Shown in pieces: positions 14,073 through 20,418 of a stretch of DNA of 33,254 nt. The notes below the pieces were generated by a model, which saw nothing but the letters and a program-made list of their open reading frames with translations, was not told where the DNA came from and did not search any database. The stretch's first letter is position 1; each line of letters starts with the position of its first letter. The position numbers were made by a program, and so were the translations under genes. Source of the DNA: an uncultured Pseudoflavonifractor sp. Lineage in GTDB: Bacteria; Bacillota; Clostridia; Oscillospirales; Oscillospiraceae. The stretch covers positions 1 through 33,254 of the forward strand of contig CANDEE010000013.1 of the NCBI GenBank assembly GCA_947383685.1, in the 5' to 3' direction.

Positions 14073-14807
14073 ATGAAGGCCTTTCCATCCCGTTTTCTGA
14101 CCCTTGGGCCGGCCTTGGCTCTGCTCCTCTCCCTGTCGGGACAAGCAGTCCAAGCTCCCAGCCGCCGGGTTCTGCCTCAGGTGGTTGACCCTCCTTATGT
14201 CTTTGACTTTCCCCTGCCCGCTTCCCGGCCCGTGTCCGGAGACTGGTTTTCCGACGCGGTATTCATTGGGGACGCGCGGCTGGCGGAGCTGCTGGCCGCA
14301 GGGCTCTTTCAGCCCGGTTTGACCCTGGCGCAGATGGGGCTGAATGTCCGGGACGTTCGCTCCGGCGGCGTATTCTCCCAGAACGGAGTACGGGCAAATC
14401 TGCGGCAAATGCTGGAGGGGGCCTCATTCCGCAAGGTCTATCTAATGTTAGGGTTTAACGAGGCTGCCTGGATGGGTGAACAGGAATTTTATGGAGAGTA
14501 TGCCGCCCTGATCGACGAGCTGCGGAGCCTGCTTCCCGGCGCGCAGATTTACCTTCAAACCATGATTCCGGTTACCGTCTCCCGGGCCGCCGTTCAGTCT
14601 CCTGACAACGCTCTTTTGGTGGAGCGCAACGCCCTTCTGGCTCGGCTGGCCCAGGATAAACAGGTCTATTTGGTGGAGGTCGGTAACAGCTTTACCGGCG
14701 TCAACGGAGCCTTGGAGTCAGGCCTCAGCAGCGATGGGCTGCACCTGACGGCCGAGGGCAACGTTCAGTGGTTTGAATATCTGCGGACGCACACCATGGG
14801 AACATAA
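14073..14807 (+). CDS. SGNH-fold secreted protein with Ser-to-Ala change at the nucleophile (probable pseudoenzyme)
   Basis: This 244-residue paralogue of the 12749-13585 product has an N-terminal signal or anchor segment (about 8-28), no long proline linker, and an SGNH-like domain. Block I reads FIGDARL, so the nucleophile position is Ala68 (codon GCG). Block III reads LGFNEAA (Asn129 kept), and block V DGLHL keeps Asp221 and His224. Both paralogues end in an aromatic-YL-x-THT segment. Loss of the serine predicts no ester hydrolysis by the usual mechanism; a binding or regulatory role with DUF4358 or the active paralogue is possible. The frame is otherwise intact, with no sign of decay. It starts 3 bases after the DUF4358 gene and is followed by a strong terminator. 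Confidence 0.85.
   Translation: MKAFPSRFLTLGPALALLLSLSGQAVQAPSRRVLPQVVDPPYVFDFPLPASRPVSGDWFSDAVFIGDARLAELLAAGLFQPGLTLAQMGLNVRDVRSGGVFSQNGVRANLRQMLEGASFRKVYLMLGFNEAAWMGEQEFYGEYAALIDELRSLLPGAQIYLQTMIPVTVSRAAVQSPDNALLVERNALLARLAQDKQVYLVEVGNSFTGVNGALESGLSSDGLHLTAEGNVQWFEYLRTHTMGT
14240..14263 (+). repeat. 24-base direct repeat, copy 2 (in the GDA-type SGNH gene)
   Basis: Identical to 13003-13026. The sequences diverge immediately afterwards at the codon positions that specify GDS in copy 1 and GDA in copy 2. Confidence 0.85.
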
Positions 14808-14809
14808 AT

Positions 14810-14852
14810 AAAATACGCCCCCGGCGTTTTAAAAACGCCGGGGGCGTATTTT
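14810..14852. terminator. Very strong bidirectional terminator between the SGNH operon and obgE-DUF6440
   Basis: A perfect 21-bp stem (14810-14830 with 14832-14852) carries AAAA/TTTT flanks on both sides. It begins 2 bases after the plus-strand stop and overlaps the first two bases of the minus-strand stop codon of the DUF6440 gene. Confidence 0.95.
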
Positions 14853-15030
14853 AGTCCTCAGGAATGGGTGAGATCACCGGTTTTCCGTCCCGGCCCAGCA
14901 AGGGGGTCACTCCGCCTCCGGAGGGGCTCCAAAAGCGGAGATATTGTATCCCCGTGGCCCGGTCCAGCCAAATATCCATACCGGTGCTGATCCCCTGGGT
15001 GTATATTTTCTCAAACCGTTTTCCGTCCAT
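14851..15030 (-). CDS. Small DUF6440 family protein
   Basis: This 59-residue protein has no signal peptide. The pattern RFEKIYTQG at the start, DIWLDRATGIQYL in the middle and GGGVTPLLGRDGKPVIS at the end matches the small DUF6440 family of clostridia, which has no known function. The WLD-x-x-TG-x-x-YL and LL-x-x-DGKP segments look like a beta-rich fold in which a short protein binds a partner or ligand. The ATG at 15030 has GGAGGAG 7 bases upstream. It begins 14 bases after the obgE stop, so it is the last gene of that transcript. Its TAA stop lies partly inside the terminator stem. Short, but convincing because of its ribosome binding site, operon position and family pattern. Confidence 0.8.
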   Translation of the reverse strand: MDGKRFEKIYTQGISTGMDIWLDRATGIQYLRFWSPSGGGVTPLLGRDGKPVISPIPED

Positions 15031-15044
15031 GGTTTGTCTCCTCC

Positions 15045-16328
15045 TTACTTTCTGTATTCAAACTCCAGATTGTAAAGACAGATGGGGTCGCCGTCCTGAA
15101 TCCCCATCTCCTCCAGCCGGTCGTAAAGCCCCGACTCCCGCAGCTTCCGCTCAAACCAGTTCCGGGATTCGTAATCTCCAAAGTTCACGTTGGCCATAAG
15201 CTGCCGCAGCCAGGGTCCGTCCACTATCCACGTGCCGTCCACCCGCTCGATGGCAGGAGGCTCAGTGGTATCCACCTCCGGGGGCCGCTCCACATAGGTG
15301 GGCGCATAAACTGTGATGGGCGGCAGCTCCGCCAGCCGTCCGGCGGCAAAGTACATCAGCTCCCGCGTTCCAAGATGGGCGGCGGCAGACATCTCGAAAA
15401 ATGGCAGTCCCCGTTTTTCCACATGAGCCTTTAAAGCCTCCAAGGCCTTGCGGTCAGGGGCAATATCCACCTTATTTCCCGCCACGATCATGGGCCGGGA
15501 GGCAAGCTCTGGGCTGTATTCCGCAAGCTCGGCATTGATGGCCTCAAAGTCCTCCACCGGGTCACGGCCCTCGCTGCCGGACACGTCCACCACGTGGATC
15601 AACAGGCGGCACCGGTCAATGTGGCGGAGGAAATCATGGCCCAGGCCCGCCCCCTCGGCGGCTCCCTCAATAATGCCGGGAATGTCCGCCAGGACAAAGG
15701 AGACTCCCTCCTCCAAAGCCACCACCCCCAGGTTGGGAGACAGGGTGGTAAAGTGGTAGTTTGCAATCTTGGGCTGGGCCCGGGTCACCACGCTGAGGAG
15801 GGTAGACTTGCCCACATTGGGGAAGCCCACCAGGCCTACGTCGGCCAACAGCTTCAACTCCAGGGTCACGTCCCGTTCCTGACCGGGAAGCCCCGCCTTG
15901 GCGAAATGGGGAGCCTGCCGGGTAGGAGTGGCAAAGTGCTGGTTGCCCCAGCCGCCCCGTCCACCCTTACAGAGAACAAAGGTGTCCTGGCCCGCCATGT
16001 CGCAGATGATCTCGCCGCTTTCGGTGTCCTTGACCACGGTGCCCCGGGGAACCCGAATGCAGAGGTCTTCTCCATCCTTGCCCGAGCACCGCTTGCCCTG
16101 TCCGGGCGCTCCGTCGGGAGCTACATACTTTCGTTTGTAACGAAAGTCCATCAGAGTGGACATATGCTCGTCTACCCGGAGGACAATGTTTCCGCCCCGG
16201 CCTCCGTCGCCGCCGTCAGGGCCGCCGGCGGCCACATATTTCTCCCGGTGGAAGGCCACCGCGCCGCCGCCGCCAGAGCCGGCCCGGACGGTAATACGGG
16301 CTTTATCAATAAATCCATTGTTCGCCAT
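15045..16328 (-). CDS. obgE: Obg-family GTPase
   Basis: This 427-residue protein has the glycine-rich Obg fold (1-158), a GTPase domain (about 159-335) with P-loop GFPNVGKS at 168-175, TTLSPNLG switch I, DIPGIIEGA and NKVD. A C-terminal OCT domain (about 345-427) of the Gram-positive ObgE type is also present. It acts in late 50S ribosomal subunit assembly and in (p)ppGpp-linked growth control, and is essential in most bacteria. Location next to rplU-rpmA is the classic arrangement. The start at 16328 has AAAGGGA upstream. The gene follows the PPC-domain gene by 29 bases and precedes the DUF6440 gene. Confidence 0.97.
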   Translation of the reverse strand: MANNGFIDKARITVRAGSGGGGAVAFHREKYVAAGGPDGGDGGRGGNIVLRVDEHMSTLMDFRYKRKYVAPDGAPGQGKRCSGKDGEDLCIRVPRGTVVKDTESGEIICDMAGQDTFVLCKGGRGGWGNQHFATPTRQAPHFAKAGLPGQERDVTLELKLLADVGLVGFPNVGKSTLLSVVTRAQPKIANYHFTTLSPNLGVVALEEGVSFVLADIPGIIEGAAEGAGLGHDFLRHIDRCRLLIHVVDVSGSEGRDPVEDFEAINAELAEYSPELASRPMIVAGNKVDIAPDRKALEALKAHVEKRGLPFFEMSAAAHLGTRELMYFAAGRLAELPPITVYAPTYVERPPEVDTTEPPAIERVDGTWIVDGPWLRQLMANVNFGDYESRNWFERKLRESGLYDRLEEMGIQDGDPICLYNLEFEYRK

Positions 16329-16357
16329 CTTGTAAATCCCTTTCTTCTGAAAGCCCC

Positions 16358-16780
16358 TTAAAATTCCAACAAATTCAGGCCGATCTCTCCGTTGAACCTT
16401 CGCCCCGCTTCTCCCTCCCAGACCTGGACAAATATCTCGGCGGTGGCGCTGATAACGCAGGAGGTCAGATGGCCCGCGTACGCCTCGCCCCCGGCGGGGT
16501 TGCCAAAGGTAATATGAAGATGGAGGTAGGGTTCCCCGTCCTTGCGGGTGATATTGCCCACCAGGGCGGAAACCTCATACTCCCCTTGGCAGCGCGTGCC
16601 GTAAAATTTCTTCTCCGTTACGCTAAAAAGCCCCACGGTAATATCCTTCGCCGCCCCCAGGCCGGTAACGGAGGCAAGGCAAATGTTTTCCTTTTGAGCC
16701 AGAGCGGTAAGGCTTTCCACCACCTCATCACCGGGGTCCAGGCGGACTACAAACCCGCCGGGGTATTTTTGGTATTCCAT
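16358..16780 (-). CDS. PPC-domain (DUF296) DNA-binding-type protein
   Basis: This 140-residue protein consists of one PPC domain. The core pattern is ICLASVTGLGAAKDITVG near residue 35, LHLHITFGN near 85 and AYAGHLTSC near 100. The histidines of LHLH and AGHL are the likely metal ligands of the trimeric PPC fold. In plants the domain accompanies AT-hook DNA-binding motifs; stand-alone bacterial versions have no settled function. The ATG at 16780 has AGGAGG upstream. That site lies directly behind the rpmA terminator, so expression probably depends on read-through of the ribosomal operon or on a promoter inside rpmA. It is followed by obgE. Confidence 0.85.
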   Translation of the reverse strand: MEYQKYPGGFVVRLDPGDEVVESLTALAQKENICLASVTGLGAAKDITVGLFSVTEKKFYGTRCQGEYEVSALVGNITRKDGEPYLHLHITFGNPAGGEAYAGHLTSCVISATAEIFVQVWEGEAGRRFNGEIGLNLLEF

Positions 16781-16804
16781 GGGACAGCCTCCTTTTCAAA
16801 AAAG

Positions 16805-16835
16805 AAAGCCGCAAACGATATTCGTTTGCGGCTTT
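16805..16835. terminator. Terminator after rpmA
   Basis: A 14-bp stem (16805-16818 with 16822-16835) closes a 3-base loop. On the minus strand it is followed by TTTCTTTTTT, a good T-tract for ending the rplU-prp-rpmA transcript. On the plus strand a short T-run also follows. Confidence 0.88.
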
Positions 16836-16843
16836 TTTGCTAC

Positions 16844-17122
16844 TTACTCAGTAACGATAGAGACCTGCTTGCGGTCCTTGCCCAGCCGGGAGAACTTCAC
16901 CTTGCCGTCCCGCAGAGCGAACAGGGTGTCGTCGCTGCCCTTGCCCACGCCCTCGCCGGCGTGGAAGTGGGTGCCCCGCTGCCGGACCAGGATGTTGCCC
17001 GCCAGCACGAACTGGCCGTCGCCCCGCTTTACGCCCAGGCGCTTGGCGTTGGAATCACGGCCGTTCTTGGTGGAGCCGCCGCCCTTTTTATGGGCGAAAA
17101 ACTGAAGACCAATATTCAGCAT
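16844..17122 (-). CDS. rpmA: 50S ribosomal protein L27 with cleavable N-terminus
   Basis: This 92-residue protein begins MLNIGLQFFAHKKGGGST. Firmicutes L27 proteins carry such an extension, which the protease Prp removes after the LQFFA motif, exposing the mature end that reaches toward the peptidyl-transferase centre. The rest (GRDSNAKRLGVKRGDGQ, GNILVRQRGT, HAGEGVGKGSDDTLFAL) is standard L27. The protease gene lies immediately upstream with a 5-base gap. This is the third gene of the rplU operon, ending at a strong terminator. Confidence 0.97.
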   Translation of the reverse strand: MLNIGLQFFAHKKGGGSTKNGRDSNAKRLGVKRGDGQFVLAGNILVRQRGTHFHAGEGVGKGSDDTLFALRDGKVKFSRLGKDRKQVSIVTE

Positions 17123-17127
17123 TGGTA

Positions 17128-17457
17128 TTACACCTCCATGACGATAATGTTATCGGGGTACTCCTCCTGGAGCTGGGTAAAGTAGACCATCAGCCCTGCC
17201 AGCAATGTCTGGCAGGTACTCTCGTTGGTCTGTCCCAGTCCTCCGGGGAGCTTTAGGGAAATAAGAGCCTTCTCCGGCTTCACCTTCACGCTGGCTTCCA
17301 GCCCAAGCACGTCATTAACGGCACACTCGGTAAGCCGGACAGCGCTGGTGACGGCGGCGCAGAGAATATCCTCTCCCGCAGAGGCCAGCCCGCTGTGTCC
17401 TTCTACCCGAAAGGATTCGATGCGGCTGCCCTCCATATGAAATGTGGCTTCGATCAT
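17128..17457 (-). CDS. prp: Ribosomal-processing cysteine protease Prp (YsxB)
   Basis: This 109-residue protein is the family's normal length. The catalytic pair is visible as His21 in EGHSG and Cys33 in DILCAAV, one residue off from the positions I recall for the S. aureus enzyme. Prp cleaves the N-terminal extension of L27, an essential maturation step in Staphylococcus and probably in other Firmicutes. The gene lies between rplU and rpmA as usual. Its ATG overlaps the rplU stop by one base (TAATG), so its translation is coupled to that of L21. Confidence 0.95.
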   Translation of the reverse strand: MIEATFHMEGSRIESFRVEGHSGLASAGEDILCAAVTSAVRLTECAVNDVLGLEASVKVKPEKALISLKLPGGLGQTNESTCQTLLAGLMVYFTQLQEEYPDNIIVMEV

Positions 17458-17768
17458 TACACGGTGATCTTGCCGATCGTCACCTTGGTGTAGGGCTGAC
17501 GATGGCCCTGCTTGCGGCGGTAGTTCTTCTTGGGCTTGTACTTGAAGACGATGATCTTCTTGCCCTTGCCGTTCTTGACGACCTGGGCCTCCACCTTGGC
17601 CCCCTCCACAACGGGAGCGCCAAAGGTAGCCTTATCGCCGTCGATGACGGCCAGCACCTTGTCAAAGGTCACCTTGTCGCCGGCCTCGTTGGGCAGCTTC
17701 TCAATGAAGATCGTGTCGCCCTCGGCCACCTTGTACTGCTTGCCGCCGGTCTCGATGATTGCGTTCAT
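17457..17768 (-). CDS. rplU: 50S ribosomal protein L21
   Basis: This 103-residue protein is full length for L21. It opens with AIIETGGKQYKV and ends with the RNA-binding basic stretch KYKPKKNYRRKQGHRQPYT followed by TKVTIGKI. It binds 23S rRNA in the large subunit. It is the first gene of rplU-prp-rpmA, starting at the ATG at 17768 with GGAGTTGAAAGGAA upstream. About 220 bases of highly structured leader separate it from a consensus promoter, suggesting autogenous or other leader-mediated control. Confidence 0.97.
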   Translation of the reverse strand: MNAIIETGGKQYKVAEGDTIFIEKLPNEAGDKVTFDKVLAVIDGDKATFGAPVVEGAKVEAQVVKNGKGKKIIVFKYKPKKNYRRKQGHRQPYTKVTIGKITV

Positions 17769-17991
17769 TTCCTTTCAACTCCTTCATTACGGGCTCGCTG
17801 TCGTAGGAGAAGCGCGGAGAACAGGTCAGCCGAAGGGCTAACTCCGGAGCGGAGCGGACGGCTTGGCGGCCCTCCGGGCCGACAAACGGCGCGCGCAGTC
17901 GGAGGAGTTAAGCCTGAGGCGTCCTGACCTGTTCGCAGCGTGACAGGCCCGAAGCCTGTCCGCGCTTACTTGTGACCCCATTCAAAGCGGC
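17769..17991 (-). promoter_or_regulatory. Large structured 5' leader of rplU (candidate L21 leader RNA)
   Basis: Nested complementary segments can be read by eye. An 8-bp outer helix joins 17810-17817 with 17960-17967. An 11-bp perfect helix joins 17819-17829 with 17924-17934. A 10-bp helix with one bulge joins 17836-17845 with 17904-17914. A local hairpin lies at 17867-17881. A separate hairpin at 17942-17960 (GACAGGC/GCCTGTC) competes for one base with the outer helix. Together they form a closed multi-branch structure ending about 40 bases before the rplU start. L21 leaders are known in Firmicutes, but this one looks larger than I remember, so identity with that family is unproven. This, the promoter and a downstream hairpin account for the 348-base gap. 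Confidence 0.75.
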
Positions 17992-17997
17992 TTTAGT

Positions 17998-18026
17998 AGT
18001 ATATCAATCTGTGATAAAAAAGTCAA
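17998..18026 (-). promoter_or_regulatory. Promoter of the rplU-prp-rpmA operon
   Basis: On the minus strand, TTGACT (complement of 18021-18026) and TATACT (complement of 17998-18003) are exactly 17 bases apart. Transcription should begin near 17991, about 220 bases upstream of rplU. Confidence 0.87.
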
Positions 18027-18075
18027 CCCTTTTCCCGGCTTTTCCCTCTTTTTTATAAACATTTTCCGCAGGGCA

Positions 18076-18113
18076 AAGCTATGGGGCCGACCTTTCCGCC
18101 GGTCCCATAGCTT
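18076..18113 (-). terminator. Hairpin after the iron-containing alcohol dehydrogenase gene
   Basis: AAGCTATGGG at the outer stem pairs with its complement, with a second GC-rich inner helix around a GGAAA loop, starting 3 bases after the stop codon. Only TTTGCCC follows on the minus strand, so termination may be partial or Rho-assisted. It may also simply protect the transcript end. Confidence 0.6.
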
Positions 18114-18116
18114 CCT

Positions 18117-19292
18117 TTATTTTGCCAAACGGTAAATCTCCGCCATGTCCTCGCGGGTCAAATGCTTTGCGGCCCCCAGATTTCCCCGGGTGGCAATGTC
18201 GCACTTTTCCGCCAGCTCCAAAATCTGCTCCTCCGTCAGCTCCAGGCCCAGCTCCTTCAGGTTGGTGGGCATTTTGATCTCCCGGTAGAAGTTTTCCATG
18301 GCCTCAATACCCTTCAGGGCCGTGGCGGTGTCATCCTTTTCCGGGGACACACCCAGGACATTGACGGCAAACTTGGCAAAGCGCCCGGGGCACTCAGGCA
18401 GAACATAGCGGGCCCAGGTGCCCCAGACGGCGGCAAGCCCAGCGCCGTGGGCCACGTCGAACATACCGCCCAGCTCGTGCTCCAGCCGGTGGCAGGCCCA
18501 GTCACCCTTGCCCGCGCCGCAGCCGGTGAGGCCGTTGTGGGAAAGGCTGCTGGCCCACATGACATTGGCCCGGGCGTCATAGTTCATGGGGTCCTTTACC
18601 AGCACCTTGGCTGCGTCAATGACGGTACGCATCAGGCCCTCGGCCAGAGCGTCGGTAAGGGCCATCTCATCAATGTTGAAGTACCGCTCCATGGTGTGCA
18701 TGAGGATGTCGGCACAGCCGCAGGCGGTCTGGTAGTCGGGGAGGGTCATGGTCAGCTCCGGATCCATAATGGCAAACTTGCAGCGGCACAGGTCGCTGTT
18801 GCAGCCCCGCTTAATGCCGCCGTCCTCGTTGGTAATGACAGAGGAATCGCTCATTTCGCTTCCCGCGGCGGCAATGGTAAGCACCGCGCCGATGGGCAGG
18901 CAGGCGGTGGGAGTGCGCTTGAAATCGTAAAAGTCCCAGACCTCGCCGCCGCAGGCCACGCCGTAGCCAATGGCCTTGGCAGAGTCGATGGTACTGCCGC
19001 CGCCCACGGGAAGGAGGAAGTCCACCCCCTCTTTCTCACAGAGGGCGATGCCCTCCCGCACAAGGCCCACATGGGGATTGGGAACTACGCCGCCCAGCTC
19101 TACGTATGCGATTCCCGCTCCGTCCAGAGAGGCCTTGACCCGATCCAGAACGCCGGTGCGCTTCACGCTGCCGCCACCGTAATGAATGAGGACTTTTTTG
19201 CCGCCAAAGGCCTTGACCTGCTCGCCCACCTGATCCAAGGTCCCCTTGCCAAAGACCACCTTTGTGGGGGTGTAATACTGAAAGTTCATCAT
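18117..19292 (-). CDS. Iron-containing alcohol dehydrogenase, BdhA/YqhD-like
   Basis: This 391-residue group III alcohol dehydrogenase begins MMNFQYYTPTKVVFGKGTLDQVG, typical of NAD(P)H-dependent butanol dehydrogenases. GGGSTIDSAKAI is the nucleotide-binding loop (about 95-106). The iron ligands come from DILMHTMERYF (Asp and His) and from two histidines in the CHRLEHELGG...DVAHGAG region. It reduces aldehydes to alcohols during fermentation; chain-length preference cannot be told. I chose the ATG at 19292, with AAAGGAG upstream, because longer readings would overlap the phosphoesterase gene. It is the last gene of the DUF1836-degV-prmA-phosphoesterase run. Confidence 0.92.
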   Translation of the reverse strand: MMNFQYYTPTKVVFGKGTLDQVGEQVKAFGGKKVLIHYGGGSVKRTGVLDRVKASLDGAGIAYVELGGVVPNPHVGLVREGIALCEKEGVDFLLPVGGGSTIDSAKAIGYGVACGGEVWDFYDFKRTPTACLPIGAVLTIAAAGSEMSDSSVITNEDGGIKRGCNSDLCRCKFAIMDPELTMTLPDYQTACGCADILMHTMERYFNIDEMALTDALAEGLMRTVIDAAKVLVKDPMNYDARANVMWASSLSHNGLTGCGAGKGDWACHRLEHELGGMFDVAHGAGLAAVWGTWARYVLPECPGRFAKFAVNVLGVSPEKDDTATALKGIEAMENFYREIKMPTNLKELGLELTEEQILELAEKCDIATRGNLGAAKHLTREDMAEIYRLAK

Positions 19293-19320
19293 TGTGTATC
19301 TACTCCTTTTAAAAATAAAT

Positions 19321-20415
19321 TTACTGTAATGCTCCGTAATACCAACCTGTGGTTCCATCCTTTTTGCAAAGGCTCCCCCGGCTGGTTTGGCGAACCACAC
19401 TGAGCCTGTCCCCTGCTGTCACGGGAAGCGCATAGTCGGTGGAGTCTTCACAGAAAACCCCGTTTTCGTCCTGGCGGAGATACTCCGTTAAAATGTCCAG
19501 CTCCCGGCCTGTTTCCAGGTGACGGCAGCGGGAAAACTCAGGCCCCCTTGACAGCACCTCCAAACGGCTGCGGCCCCAGCGGATATTCACCGGGTTTTCT
19601 GAGGGTTTTTGACTGTCCAGGGCGGTCATTACCGGGAATCCGTCGTAGGCCGCATAGGAGAAGTCTCCCCCCGGCATTTGGGGCAAAATGAGGGCGTTTA
19701 ACTGGCCATCCGCCTTCAAAACGCAGCCGCCGTCAATGCTGGCAATATGGCGGTCATAGTCCAGCAGGGGCTTTGCCGAGGGAATATCCCCCCGGTAGAG
19801 GGTGACGGGCGTGTGGCCCACTATCACCCAGCGGCGGAAGGAATAACCCTGATCCAAAAAATGGTCATTTTTCATGCACCTGTAAGCGTCCAGTTCCTCC
19901 AAGCCGTCCTCCCTTGGCACGCCGCCGTGGACAAAAAGGTAGTCGTCGCTGAGAAAAATGTGAGGCAAGCCCCGAAGGAAATCCAGCTCAGGGGCAAAGG
20001 CCTCCCGAATTGCCTCCCGAAGGGCGGGATAACCGGCCGGGGAATCCGTATTCAGCCCCAGCAGACGGGCCATTGCGACCAGAGTACACTTTTCTTTCCG
20101 GCTCTCAAACCAATACGCAAAGAAAGCGTCCGGAATTTCGTCTCTGCCGTCCACAAAGGCCAACGTAATGTTGTCGCAGTTTCCCAAAAGGGTGTGGACG
20201 GTATATTTTTTTGACAGCTCCATCACATAGCGCAGCGTTTCCAGGCTGGGCGCCGACTTTTCCAAAATATCCCCCAGGATAAAGAGGTCGTCATTAGAGC
20301 CAAACTCCACTTTATCCAGTAGTCCCTTCAAAAAGGGCAGGTTCCCATGGATGTCGCTGATTGCCAGAGTCCGGCGGGAGGGAGATATTGTAACGTTTTT
20401 TACGACTGCCTTCAT
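19321..20415 (-). CDS. Calcineurin-like metallophosphoesterase (PPP type) with C-terminal extension
   Basis: This 364-residue protein has the two-metal phosphoesterase motifs in order: DIHGN (20-24), GDILEK (48-53), GNCDN (near 79), VHGG (near 161) and GHTPV (near 197). The DIHGN/GHTP pattern is that of PPP-type serine/threonine or diadenosine-polyphosphate phosphatases. The histidine usual in GNHE/D is cysteine here, as in YfcE-type phosphodiesterases. About 110 residues at the C-terminus lie outside the catalytic domain. Their last part (LPVTAGDRLSVV ... TTGWYYGAL) looks like a small SH3-like fold. The substrate is unknown. It starts 3 bases after prmA ends. Confidence 0.85.
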   Translation of the reverse strand: MKAVVKNVTISPSRRTLAISDIHGNLPFLKGLLDKVEFGSNDDLFILGDILEKSAPSLETLRYVMELSKKYTVHTLLGNCDNITLAFVDGRDEIPDAFFAYWFESRKEKCTLVAMARLLGLNTDSPAGYPALREAIREAFAPELDFLRGLPHIFLSDDYLFVHGGVPREDGLEELDAYRCMKNDHFLDQGYSFRRWVIVGHTPVTLYRGDIPSAKPLLDYDRHIASIDGGCVLKADGQLNALILPQMPGGDFSYAAYDGFPVMTALDSQKPSENPVNIRWGRSRLEVLSRGPEFSRCRHLETGRELDILTEYLRQDENGVFCEDSTDYALPVTAGDRLSVVRQTSRGSLCKKDGTTGWYYGALQ

Positions 20416-20418
20416 GGG

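Noticed and set aside
19321..20415. Cysteine in place of the usual histidine in the GNHD/E motif of the phosphoesterase.
   Set aside because: GNCD is a normal variant in YfcE-type phosphodiesterases, so it is not taken as a sign of inactivation.
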